The notes under the pieces were generated by a model, which was given only the letters and a program-made list of their open reading frames with translations, was not told the origin of the DNA and searched no databases. The position numbers were made by a program, and so were the translations under genes. This document shows, one piece after another, positions 49,260 to 61,066 of a DNA stretch of 64,000 nucleotides. Positions within the stretch are counted from its first letter, which is position 1. Each line of letters starts with the position of its first letter. Where the stretch lies: positions 79,501 to 143,500 of the forward strand of contig JBAGJB010000177.1 in assembly GCA_037577475.1 (NCBI GenBank). The letters are read 5' to 3'. Source of the stretch: Chaunax sp. Z400 (Eukaryota > Chordata > Actinopteri > Lophiiformes > Chaunacidae).

Positions 49260-50540
49260 CTATAGGTTTGTGTTGTTGTTATATTGAGTCTATAGGTTTG
49301 TGTTGTTGTTCTATTGATCCTATAGGTTTGTGTTGTTGTTATAATGAGCCTATAGGTTTGTGTTGTTGTTATAATGACTCTATAGGTTTGTGTTGCTATA
49401 TTGACCCTATAGGTTTGTGTTGTTGTTATAATGAGTCTATAGGTTTGTGTTGTTGTTATAACGATCCTATAGGTTTATGTGTTTGTCATATTGAGCCTAT
49501 AGGTTTGTGTTGTTATAATGAGTCTATAGGTTTGTGTTGTTGTTCTAATGAGTCTATAGGTTTTATGTTTTTGTCATATTGAGCCCATAGGTTTGTGTTG
49601 TTGTTACATTGAGCCCATAGGTTTGTGTTGTTGTTATAATGACCCTATAGGTTTATGTTGTTGTTATAATGATCCTTTAGGTTTGTGTTGTTGTTATAAT
49701 GACTCTATAGGTTTGTGTTGCTATATTGACCCTATAGGTTTGTGTTGTTGTTATAATGAGTCTATAGGTTTGTGTTGTTGTTATAATGAGTCTATAGGTT
49801 TGTGTTGTTGTTATAACGATCCTATAGGTTTGTGTTGTTGTTATATTGAGCCTATAGGTTTGTGTTGTTGTTCTATTGATCCTATAGGTTTGTGTTGTTG
49901 TTATAATGAGTCTATAGGTTTGTGTGTGGTTACATTGAGCCTATAGGTTTGTGTTGTTGTTATAATGAGCCTATAGGTTTGTGTAGTTGTTATAATGACT
50001 CTATAGGTTTGTGATGTTGTTATATTGAGCCTATAGGTTTGTGTTGTTGTCATAATGACCCTATAGGTTTGTGTTGTTGTCATATTGAGCCTATAGGTTT
50101 GTGTTGTTCTATTGATCCTATAGGTTTGTGTTGTTGTTATAATGAGCCTATAGGTTTGTGTTGTTGTTATAATGAGCCTATAGGTTTGTGTTGTTGTTCT
50201 ATTGAGCCTATAGGTTTGTGTTGTTGTTATCATGAGCCAATAGGTTTGTGTTGTTATTGAGCATATAGGTTTGTGTGTGGTGACATTGAGCCTATAGGTT
50301 TGTGTTGTTATTGAGCCTATAGGTTTGTGTTGTTGTTATAATGAGAATATAGGTTTGTGTTGCTATATTGAGCCTATAGGTTTGTGTTCTATTGATCCTA
50401 TAGGTTTGTGTTGTTGTTCTATTGGTCCTATAGGTTTGTGGTGTTGTTGTATTGATCCTATAGGTTTTTGTTGTTTTTATATTGAGTCTATAGGTTTGTG
50501 TTGTTGTTATAATGGGCCTATAGGTTTGTGTTGTTATTGA
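49260..50540 (+). repeat. Block shared with 55.9-57.0 kb and 58.2-59.4 kb
   Basis: From about 49,370 the unit order matches about 55,920 onward at a shift of 6,559 bp, then 6,529 after one extra canonical unit here near 50,150. Shared rare variants are the 31-bp GGTTTTATG unit followed by two GAGCCCATAGG units, TGTGATGTTG (about 50,010 and 56,570) and GAGCCAATAGG (about 50,235 and 56,765). A GATCCTTTAGG palindrome change is private (about 49,675). Confidence 0.75.
50325..50540 (+). repeat. Marker cassette, right sublineage
   Basis: Full order. Its lead-in has GAGCCAATAGG after the ATCATGAG unit, shared with the cassettes at 56,854, 59,156 and 60,265. Confidence 0.85.
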
Positions 50541-53500
50541 GGCTATAGGTTTGTGTTGTTGTTCAATTGAGCCTATAGGTTTGTGTTGTTGTTATAATGA
50601 GCCTATAGGTTTGTGTTGTTATTGAGCCTATAGGTTTGTGTTGTTGTTATATTGAGCCTATAGGTTTGTCTTGTTGTTATAATGAGCCTATAGGTTTGTG
50701 TTGTTGTTATAATGAGTCTATAGGTTTGTGTTGTTGTTACACTGAGCCTATAGGTTTGTGTTGTTATTGAGGCTATAGGTTTGTGTTGTTATTGAGGCTA
50801 TAGGTTTGTGTTGTTCTATTGAGCCTATAGGTTTGTGTTGTTGTTATAATGAGCCTATAGGTTTGTGTTGTTGTTATAATGAGCCTATAGGTTTGTGTTG
50901 TTATTGAGCCTATAGGTTTGTGTTGTTGTTCTATTGATCCTATAGGTTTGTGTTGTTGTTATAATGAGCCTATAGGTTTGTGTTGTTATTTAGCCTATAG
51001 GTTTGTGTTGTTATTTAGCCTATAGGTTTGTGTTGTTGTTATAATGAGCCTATAGGTTTGTGTTGTTGTTATAATGAGCCTATAGGTTTGTGTTGTTGTT
51101 ATAATGAGCCTATAGGTTTGTGTGTGGTGACATTGAGCCTATAGGTTTGTCTTGTTGTTATAATGAGCCTATAGGTTTGTGTTGTTGTTATAATGAGTCT
51201 ATAGGTTTGTGTTGTTGTTACACTGAGCCTATAGGTTTGTGTTGTTGTTATAATGAGCCTATAGGTTTGTGTTGTTATTTAGCCTATAGGTTTGTGTTGT
51301 TGTTCTATCGATCCTATAGGTTTGTGTTGTTATTTAGCCTATAGGTTTGTGTTGTTGTTATAATGAGCCTATAGGTTTGTGTGTGGTGACATTGAGCCTA
51401 TAGGTTTGTCTTGTTGTTATAATGAGTCTATAGGTTTGTGTTGTTGTTATAATGAGTCTATAGGTTTGTGTTGTTGTTACACTGAGCCTATAGGTTTGTG
51501 TTGTTCTTGAGGCTATAGGTTTGTGTTGTTCTTGAGGCTATAGGTTTGTGTTGTTCTTGAGGCTATAGGTTTGTGTTGTTCTATTGAGCCTATAGGTTTG
51601 TGTTGTTGTTATAATGAGCCTATAGGTTTGTGTTGTTATTGAGCCTATAGGTTTGTGTTGTTGTTCTATTGAGTCTATAGGTTTGTGTTGTTGTTCTATT
51701 GATCCTATAGGTTTGTGTTGTTGTTATAATGAGCCTATAGGTTTGTGGTTATTTAGCCTATAGGTTTGTGTTGTTGTTATAATGACTCTATAGGTTTGTG
51801 TTGCTATATTGACCCTATAGGTTTGTGTTGTTGTTATAATGACTCTATAGGTTTGTGTTGCTATATTGACCCTATAGGTTTGTGTTGTTGTTATAATGAG
51901 TCTATAGGTTTGTGTTGTTGTTATAACGATCCTATAGGTTTGTGCTGTTGTTATATTGAGCCTATAGGTTTGTGCTGTTGTTATATTGAGCCTATAGGTT
52001 TGTGTTGTTGTTCTATTGATCCTATAGGTTTGTGTTGTTGTTCTATTGATCCTATAGGTTTGTGTTGTTGTTATAATGAGTCTATAGGTTTGTGTGTGGT
52101 TACATTGAGCCTATAGGTTTGTGTTGTTGTTATAATGAGCCTATAGGTTTGTGTTGTTGTTATATTGAGCCTATAGGTTTGTGTTGTTGTCATAATGACC
52201 CTATAGGTTTGTGTTGTTGTCATATTGAGCCTATAGGTTTGTGTTGTTCTATTGATCCTATAGGTTTGTGTTGTTCTATTGATCCTATAGGTTTGTGTTG
52301 TTGTTATAATGAGCCTATAGGTTTGTGTTGTTGTTCTATTGAGCCTATAGGTTTGTGTTGTTGTTATCATGAGCCTATAGGTTTGTGTTGTTATTGAGCA
52401 TATAGGTTTGTGTGTGGTGACATTGAGCCTATAGGTTTGTGTTGTTATTGAGCCTATAGGTTTGTGTTGTTGTTATAATGAGAATATAGGTTTGTGTTGC
52501 TATATTGAGCCTATAGGTTTGTGTTGTTGTTACATTGAGCCCATAGTTTTGCGTTGTTGTTCTATTGATCCTATAGGTTTGTGGTGTTGTTATAATGAGC
52601 CTATAGGTTTGTGTTGTTATTGAGGCTACAGGTTTGTGTTGTTGTTCTATTGAGCCTATAGGTTTGTGTTGTTGTTATAATGAGCCTATAGGTTTGTGTT
52701 GTTTTTGAGCCTATAGGTTTGTGTTGGTGTTATATTGAGCCTATAGGTTTGTGTGTGGTGACATTGAGCCTATAGGTTTGTCTTGTTGTTATAATGAGCC
52801 TATAGGTTTGTGTTGTTGTTATAATGAGTCTATAGGTTTATGTTGTTGTTACACTGAGCCTATAGGTTTGTGTTGTTGTTATAATGAGTCTATAGGTTTG
52901 TGTTGTTGTTACACTGAGCCTATAGGTTTGTGTTGTTGTTATAATGAGTCTATAGGTTTGTGTTGTTGTTACACTGAGCCTATAGGTTTGTGTTGTTATT
53001 GAGGCTATAGGTTTGTGTTGTTCTTGAGGCTATAGGTTTGTGTTGTTCTTGAGGCTATAGGTTTGTGTTGTTCTATTGAGCCTATAGGTTTGTGTTGTTG
53101 TTATAATGAGCCTATAGGTTTGTGTTGTTATTGAGCCTATAGGTTTGTGTTGTTGTTCTATTGAGTCTATAGGTTTGTGTTGTTGTTCTATTGATCCTAT
53201 AGGTTTGTGTTGTTGTTATAATGAGCCTATAGGTTTGTGGTTATTTAGCCTATAGGTTTGTGTTGTTGTTATAATGACTCTATAGGTTTGTGTTGCTATA
53301 TTGACCCTATAGGTTTGTGTTGTTGTTATAATGACTCTATAGGTTTGTGTTGCTATATTGACCCTATAGGTTTGTGTTGTTGTTATAATGAGTCTATAGG
53401 TTTGTGTTGTTGTTATAACGATCCTATAGGTTTGTGTTGTTGTTATAATGAGAATATAGGTTTGTGTTGCTATATTGAGCCTATAGGTTTGTGTTGTTGT

Positions 53501-54684
53501 TACATTGAGCCCATAGTTTTGCGTTGTTGTTCTATTGATCCTATAGGTTTGTGGTGTTGTTATAATGAGCCTATAGGTTTGTGTTGTTGTTCTATTGAGC
53601 CTATAGGTTTGTGTTGTTGTTCTATTGAGCCTATAGGTTTGTGTTGTTGTTCTATTGAGCCTATAGGTTTGTGTTGTTTTTGAGCCTATAGGTTTGTGTT
53701 GTTTTTGAGCCTATAGGTTTGTGTTGTTGTTATATTGAGCCTATAGGTTTGTGTGTGGTGACATTGAGCCTATAGGTTTGTCTTGTTGTTATAATGAGCC
53801 TATAGGTTTGTGTTGTTGTTATAATGAGTCTATAGGTTTATGTTGTTGTTACACTGAGCCTATAGGTTTGTGTTGTTGTTATAATGAGTCTATAGGTTTG
53901 TGTTGTTGTTACACTGAGCCTATAGGTTTGTGTTGTTGTTATAATGAGCCTATAGGTTTGTGTTGTTATTTAGCCTATAGGTTTGTGTTGTTGTTCTATT
54001 GATCCTATAGGTTTGTGTTGTTATTTAGCCTATAGGTTTGTGTTGTTGTTATAATGAGCCTATAGGTTTGTGTGTGGTGACATTGAGCCTATAGGTTTGT
54101 CTTGTTGTTATAATGAGTCTATAGGTTTGTGTTGTTGTTATAATGAGTCTATAGGTTTGTGTTGTTGTTACACTGAGCCTATAGGTTTGTGTTGTTATTG
54201 AGGCTATAGGTTTGTGTTGTTCTTGAGGCTATAGGTTTGTGTTGTTCTTGAGGCTATAGGTTTGTGTTGTTCTATTGAGCCTATAGGTTTGTGTTGTTGT
54301 TATAATGAGCCTATAGGTTTGTGTTATTGAGCCTATAGGTTTGTGTTGTTGTTCTATTGAGTCTATAGGTTTGTGTTGTTGTTCTATTGATCCTATAGGT
54401 TTGTGTTGTTATTTAGCCTATAGGTTTGTGTTGTTGTTATAATGACTCTATAGGTTTGTGTTGTTGTTATAATGACTCTATAGGTTTGTGTTGCTATATT
54501 GACCCTATAGGTTTGTGTTGTTGTTATAATGAGTCTATAGGTTTGTGTTGTTGTTATAACGATCCTATAGGTTTGTGCTGTTGTTATATTGAGCCTATAG
54601 GTTTGTGCTGTTGTTATATTGAGCCTATAGGTTTGTGCTGTTGTTATATTGAGCCTATAGGTTTGTGTTGTTGTTCTATTGATC
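50541..54684 (+). repeat. Mixed series with ~1-1.5-kb recurring motifs
   Basis: The segment about 51,760-52,900 recurs far downstream at about 61,380-62,550 (shift 9,622, then 9,652). About 52,751-52,910 recurs 1,000 bp on at 53,751. A rare 23-mer (TTTGTGGTTATTTAG) is found near 51,741 and 53,234, and three consecutive CTTGAG 25-mers near 51,500. TCTATCGATCC near 51,305 and GAGGCTACAGG near 52,625 are private changes. Confidence 0.75.
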
Positions 54685-56986
54685 CTATAGGTTTGTGTTG
54701 TTGTTCTATTGATCCTATAGGTTTGTGTTGTTGTTATAATGAGTCTATAGGTTTGTGTGTGGTTACATTGAGCCTATAGGTTTGTGTTGTTGTTATAATG
54801 AGCCTATAGGTTTGTGTTGTTGTTATATTGAGCCTATAGGTTTGTGTTGTTGTCATAATGACCCTATAGGTTTGTGTTGTTGTCATATTGAGCCGATAGG
54901 TTTGTGTTGTTCTATTGATCCTATAGGTTTGTGTTGTTCTATTGATCCTATAGGTTTGTGTTGTTGTTATAATGAGCCTATAGGTTTGTGTTGTTGTTCT
55001 ATTGAGCCTATAGGTTTGTGTTGTTGTTATCATGAGCCTATAGGTTTGTGTTGTTATTGAGCATATAGGTTTGTGTGTGGTGACATTGAGCCTATAGGTT
55101 TGTGTTGTTATTGAGCCTATAGGTTTGTGTGTGGTGACATTGAGCCTATAGGCTTGTCTTGTTGTTATAATGAGCCTATAGGTTTGTGTTGTTGTTATAA
55201 TGAGAATATAGGTTTGTGTTGCTATATTGAGCCTATAGGTTTGTGTTGTTGTTACATTGAGCCCATAGTTTTGTGTTGTTGTTCAATTGATCCTATAGGT
55301 TTGTGGTGTTGTTATAATGAGCCTATAGGTTTGTGTTGTTGTTCTATTGAGCCTATAGGTTTGTGTTGTTGTTATAATGAGCCTATAGGTTTGTGTTGTT
55401 TTTGAGCCTATAGGTTTGTGTTGTTGTTATATTGAGCCTATAGGTTTGTGTGTGGTGACATTGAGCCTATAGGTTTGTCTTGTTGTTATAATGAGCCTAT
55501 AGGTTTGTGTTGTTGTTATAATGAGCCTCTAGGTTTGTGTTGTTGTTATAATGAGTCTATAGGTTTATGTTGTTGTTACACTGAGCCTATAGGTTTGTGT
55601 TGTTGTTATAATGAGCCTATAGGTTTGTGCTGTTGTTCTATTGAGCCTATAGGTTTGTGTTGTTGTTATAATGAGCCTATAGGTTTGTGTGTGGTGACAT
55701 TGAGCCTATAGGTTTGTCTTGTTGTTATAATGAGCCTATAGGTTTGTGTTGTTGTTATAATGGGCCTATAGGTTTGTGTTGTTGTTATAATGGGCCTATA
55801 GGTTTGTGTTGTTATTGAGGCTATAGGTTTGTGTTGTTGTTCGATTGAGCCTATAGGTTTGTGTTGTTGTTATAATGAGCCTATAGGTTTGTGTTGTTAT
55901 TGAGCCTATAGGTTTGTGTTGTTGTTATAATGAGTCTATAGGTTTGTGTTGCTATATTGACCCTATAGGTTTGTGTTGTTGTTATAATGAGTCTATAGGT
56001 TTGTGTTGTTGTTATAACGATCCTATAGGTTTATGTGTTTGTCATATCGAGCCTATAGGTTTGTGTTGTTGTTATAATGAGTCTATAGGTTTGTGTTGTT
56101 GTTCTAATGAGTCTATAGGTTTTATGTTTTTGTCATATTGAGCCCATAGGTTTGTGTTGTTGTTACATTGAGCCCATAGGTTTGTGTTGTTGTTATAATG
56201 ACCCTATAGGTTTATGTTGTTGTTATAATGATCCTCTAGGTTTGTGTTGTTGTTATAATGACTCTATAGGTTTGTGTTGCTATATTGACCCTATAGGTTT
56301 GTGTTGTTGTTATAATGAGTCTATAGGTTTGTGTTGTTGTTATAATGAGTCTATAGGTTTGTGTTGTTGTTATAACGATCCTATAGGTTTGTGTTGTTGT
56401 TATATTGAGCCTATAGGTTTGTGTTGTTGTTCTATTGATCCTATAGGTTTGTGTTGTTGTTATAATGAGTCTATAGGTTTGTGTGTGGTTACATTGAGCC
56501 TATAGGTTTGTGTTGTTGTTATAATGAGCCTATAGGTTTGTGTAGTTGTTATAATGACTCTATAGGTTTGTGATGTTGTTATATTGAGCCTATAGGTTTG
56601 TGTTGTTGTCATAATGACCCTATAGGTTTGTGTTGTTGTCATATTGAGCCTATAGGTTTGTGTTGTTCTATTGATCCTATAGGTTTGTGTTGTTGTTATA
56701 ATGAGCCTATAGGTTTGTGTTGTTGTTCTATTGAGCCTATAGGTTTGTGTTGTTGTTATCATGAGCCAATAGGTTTGTGTTGTTATTGAGCATATAGGTT
56801 TGTGTGTGGTGACATTGAGCCTATAGGTTTGTGTTGTTATTGAGCCTATAGGTTTGTGTTGTTGTTATAATGAGAATATAGGTTTGTGTTGCTATATTGA
56901 GCCTATAGGTTTGTGTTCTATTGATCCTATAGGTTTGTGTTGTTGTTCTATTGGTCCTATAGGTTTGTGGTGTTGTTGTATTGATC
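54685..56986 (+). repeat. 2,302-bp tandem duplication, copy 1
   Basis: The order recurs directly downstream at a shift of 2,302 bp. Shared rare changes are GAGCCGATAGG (about 54,892), TAGGCTTGTC (about 55,150), TTCAATTGAT (about 55,283) and GAGCCAATAGG (about 56,765). Differences noted: TTTTGTGTTG here against TTTTGCGTTG in copy 2 (about 55,272 and 57,574) and GAGCCTCTAGG here against GAGCCTATAGG (about 55,525). Confidence 0.85.
56854..56986 (+). repeat. Marker cassette, truncated, right sublineage
   Basis: Ends after the GTATTGAT unit at the junction of the 2,302-bp duplication. Confidence 0.8.
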
Positions 56987-59288
56987 CTATAGGTTTGTGT
57001 TGTTGTTCTATTGATCCTATAGGTTTGTGTTGTTGTTATAATGAGTCTATAGGTTTGTGTGTGGTTACATTGAGCCTATAGGTTTGTGTTGTTGTTATAA
57101 TGAGCCTATAGGTTTGTGTTGTTGTTATATTGAGCCTATAGGTTTGTGTTGTTGTCATAATGACCCTATAGGTTTGTGTTGTTGTCATATTGAGCCGATA
57201 GGTTTGTGTTGTTCTATTGATCCTATAGGTTTGTGTTGTTCTATTGATCCTATAGGTTTGTGTTGTTGTTATAATGAGCCTATAGGTTTGTGTTGTTGTT
57301 CTATTGAGCCTATAGGTTTGTGTTGTTGTTATCATGAGCCTATAGGTTTGTGTTGTTATTGAGCATATAGGTTTGTGTGTGGTGACATTGAGCCTATAGG
57401 TTTGTGTTGTTATTGAGCCTATAGGTTTGTGTGTGGTGACATTGAGCCTATAGGCTTGTCTTGTTGTTATAATGAGCCTATAGGTTTGTGTTGTTGTTAT
57501 AATGAGAATATAGGTTTGTGTTGCTATATTGAGCCTATAGGTTTGTGTTGTTGTTACATTGAGCCCATAGTTTTGCGTTGTTGTTCAATTGATCCTATAG
57601 GTTTGTGGTGTTGTTATAATGAGCCTATAGGTTTGTGTTGTTGTTCTATTGAGCCTATAGGTTTGTGTTGTTGTTATAATGAGCCTATAGGTTTGTGTTG
57701 TTTTTGAGCCTATAGGTTTGTGTTGTTGTTATATTGAGCCTATAGGTTTGTGTGTGGTGACATTGAGCCTATAGGTTTGTCTTGTTGTTATAATGAGCCT
57801 ATAGGTTTGTGTTGTTGTTATAATGAGCCTATAGGTTTGTGTTGTTGTTATAATGAGTCTATAGGTTTATGTTGTTGTTACACTGAGCCTATAGGTTTGT
57901 GTTGTTGTTATAATGAGCCTATAGGTTTGTGCTGTTGTTCTATTGAGCCTATAGGTTTGTGTTGTTGTTATAATGAGCCTATAGGTTTGTGTGTGGTGAC
58001 ATTGAGCCTATAGGTTTGTCTTGTTGTTATAATGAGCCTATAGGTTTGTGTTGTTGTTATAATGGGCCTATAGGTTTGTGTTGTTGTTATAATGGGCCTA
58101 TAGGTTTGTGTTGTTATTGAGGCTATAGGTTTGTGTTGTTGTTCGATTGAGCCTATAGGTTTGTGTTGTTGTTATAATGAGCCTATAGGTTTGTGTTGTT
58201 ATTGAGCCTATAGGTTTGTGTTGTTGTTATAATGAGTCTATAGGTTTGTGTTGCTATATTGACCCTATAGGTTTGTGTTGTTGTTATAATGAGTCTATAG
58301 GTTTGTGTTGTTGTTATAACGATCCTATAGGTTTATGTGTTTGTCATATCGAGCCTATAGGTTTGTGTTGTTGTTATAATGAGTCTATAGGTTTGTGTTG
58401 TTGTTCTAATGAGTCTATAGGTTTTATGTTTTTGTCATATTGAGCCCATAGGTTTGTGTTGTTGTTACATTGAGCCCATAGGTTTGTGTTGTTGTTATAA
58501 TGACCCTATAGGTTTATGTTGTTGTTATAATGATCCTCTAGGTTTGTGTTGTTGTTATAATGACTCTATAGGTTTGTGTTGCTATATTGACCCTATAGGT
58601 TTGTGTTGTTGTTATAATGAGTCTATAGGTTTGTGTTGTTGTTATAATGAGTCTATAGGTTTGTGTTGTTGTTATAACGATCCTATAGGTTTGTGTTGTT
58701 GTTATATTGAGCCTATAGGTTTGTGTTGTTGTTCTATTGATCCTATAGGTTTGTGTTGTTGTTATAATGAGTCTATAGGTTTGTGTGTGGTTACATTGAG
58801 CCTATAGGTTTGTGTTGTTGTTATAATGAGCCTATAGGTTTGTGTAGTTGTTATAATGACTCTATAGGTTTGTGATGTTGTTATATTGAGCCTATAGGTT
58901 TGTGTTGTTGTCATAATGACCCTATAGGTTTGTGTTGTTGTCATATTGAGCCTATAGGTTTGTGTTGTTCTATTGATCCTATAGGTTTGTGTTGTTGTTA
59001 TAATGAGCCTATAGGTTTGTGTTGTTGTTCTATTGAGCCTATAGGTTTGTGTTGTTGTTATCATGAGCCAATAGGTTTGTGTTGTTATTGAGCATATAGG
59101 TTTGTGTGTGGTGACATTGAGCCTATAGGTTTGTGTTGTTATTGAGCCTATAGGTTTGTGTTGTTGTTATAATGAGAATATAGGTTTGTGTTGCTATATT
59201 GAGCCTATAGGTTTGTGTTCTATTGATCCTATAGGTTTGTGTTGTTGTTCTATTGGTCCTATAGGTTTGTGGTGTTGTTGTATTGATC
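56987..59288 (+). repeat. 2,302-bp tandem duplication, copy 2
   Basis: Second copy of 54,685-56,986. The junction lies inside the marker cassette: the cassette at 56,854 is cut after the GTATTGAT unit and continues straight into TTCTATTGAT and the TGTGTGTGGTT unit, while the next cassette at 59,156 is complete. That places the exchange point within about one unit of 56,986. Confidence 0.85.
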
Positions 59289-59957
59289 CTATAGGTTTTT
59301 GTTGTTTTTATATTGAGTCTATAGGTTTGTGTTGTTGTTATAATGGGCCTATAGGTTTGTGTTGTTATTGAGGCTATAGGTTTGTGTTGTTGTTATAATG
59401 AGCCTATAGGTTTGTGTTGTTGTTATAATGAGCCTATAGGTTTGTGTTATTGAGCCTATAGGTTTGTGTTGTTGTTATATTGAGCCTATAGGTTTGTGTG
59501 TGGTGACATTGAGCCTATAGGTTTGTCTTGTTGTTATAATGAGCCTATAGGTTTGTGTTGTTGTTATAATGAGCCTATAGGTTTGTGTTGTTGTTACACT
59601 GAGCCTATAGGTTTGTGTTGTTATTGAGGCTATAGGTTTGTGTTGTTATTGAGGCTATAGGTTTGTGTTGTTCTATTGAGCCTATAGGTTTGTGTTGTTG
59701 TTATAATGAGCCTATAGGTTTGTGTTGTTATTGAGCCTATAGGTTTGTGTTGTTGTTCTATTGAGTCTATAGGTTTGTGTTGTTGTTCTATTGATCCTAT
59801 AGGTTTGTGTTGTTGTTATAATGAGCCTATAGGTTTGTGTTGTTATTTAGCCTATAGGTTTGTGTTGTTGTTATAATGAGCCTATAGGTTTGTGTGTGGT
59901 GACATTGAGCCTATAGGTTTGTCTTGTTGTTATAATGAGCCTATAGGTTTGTGTTGT
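58849..59957 (+). repeat. 1,109-bp tandem duplication, copy 1
   Basis: The order from the TGTGATGTTG unit through the marker cassette at 59,156 to the next TATAATGAC unit recurs at a shift of 1,109 bp. It overlaps the right end of the 2,302-bp duplication. Both copies include the rare 22-mer (GTGTTATTGAG, near 59,440). Confidence 0.85.
59156..59371 (+). repeat. Marker cassette, right sublineage
   Basis: Full order with the GAGCCAATAGG lead-in; followed by two canonical units and a 22-mer instead of the TTCGATTGAG unit. Confidence 0.85.
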
Positions 59958-61066
59958 TGTTATAATGACTCTATAGGTTTGTGATGTTGTTATATTGAGC
60001 CTATAGGTTTGTGTTGTTGTCATAATGACCCTATAGGTTTGTGTTGTTGTCATATTGAGCCTATAGGTTTGTGTTGTTCTATTGATCCTATAGGTTTGTG
60101 TTGTTGTTATAATGAGCCTATAGGTTTGTGTTGTTGTTCTATTGAGCCTATAGGTTTGTGTTGTTGTTATCATGAGCCAATAGGTTTGTGTTGTTATTGA
60201 GCATATAGGTTTGTGTGTGGTGACATTGAGCCTATAGGTTTGTGTTGTTATTGAGCCTATAGGTTTGTGTTGTTGTTATAATGAGAATATAGGTTTGTGT
60301 TGCTATATTGAGCCTATAGGTTTGTGTTCTATTGATCCTATAGGTTTGTGTTGTTGTTCTATTGGTCCTATAGGTTTGTGGTGTTGTTGTATTGATCCTA
60401 TAGGTTTTTGTTGTTTTTATATTGAGTCTATAGGTTTGTGTTGTTGTTATAATGGGCCTATAGGTTTGTGTTGTTATTGAGGCTATAGGTTTGTGTTGTT
60501 GTTATAATGAGCCTATAGGTTTGTGTTGTTGTTATAATGAGCCTATAGGTTTGTGTTATTGAGCCTATAGGTTTGTGTTGTTGTTATATTGAGCCTATAG
60601 GTTTGTGTGTGGTGACATTGAGCCTATAGGTTTGTCTTGTTGTTATAATGAGCCTATAGGTTTGTGTTGTTGTTATAATGAGCCTATAGGTTTGTGTTGT
60701 TGTTACACTGAGCCTATAGGTTTGTGTTGTTATTGAGGCTATAGGTTTGTGTTGTTATTGAGGCTATAGGTTTGTGTTGTTCTATTGAGCCTATAGGTTT
60801 GTGTTGTTGTTATAATGAGCCTATAGGTTTGTGTTGTTATTGAGCCTATAGGTTTGTGTTGTTGTTCTATTGAGTCTATAGGTTTGTGTTGTTGTTCTAT
60901 TGATCCTATAGGTTTGTGTTGTTGTTATAATGAGCCTATAGGTTTGTGTTGTTATTTAGCCTATAGGTTTGTGTTGTTGTTATAATGAGCCTATAGGTTT
61001 GTGTGTGGTGACATTGAGCCTATAGGTTTGTCTTGTTGTTATAATGAGCCTATAGGTTTGTGTTGT
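59958..61066 (+). repeat. 1,109-bp tandem duplication, copy 2
   Basis: Second copy, with the same TGTGATGTTG unit, GAGCCAATAGG change, marker cassette (60,265), 22-mer and paired ATTGAGG 25-mers. I saw no mismatch. It diverges after about 61,066, where TATAATGAGTC replaces TATAATGAC. Confidence 0.85.
60265..60480 (+). repeat. Marker cassette, right sublineage
   Basis: The 1,109-bp-shifted copy of the cassette at 59,156, with the same flanks. Confidence 0.85.
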
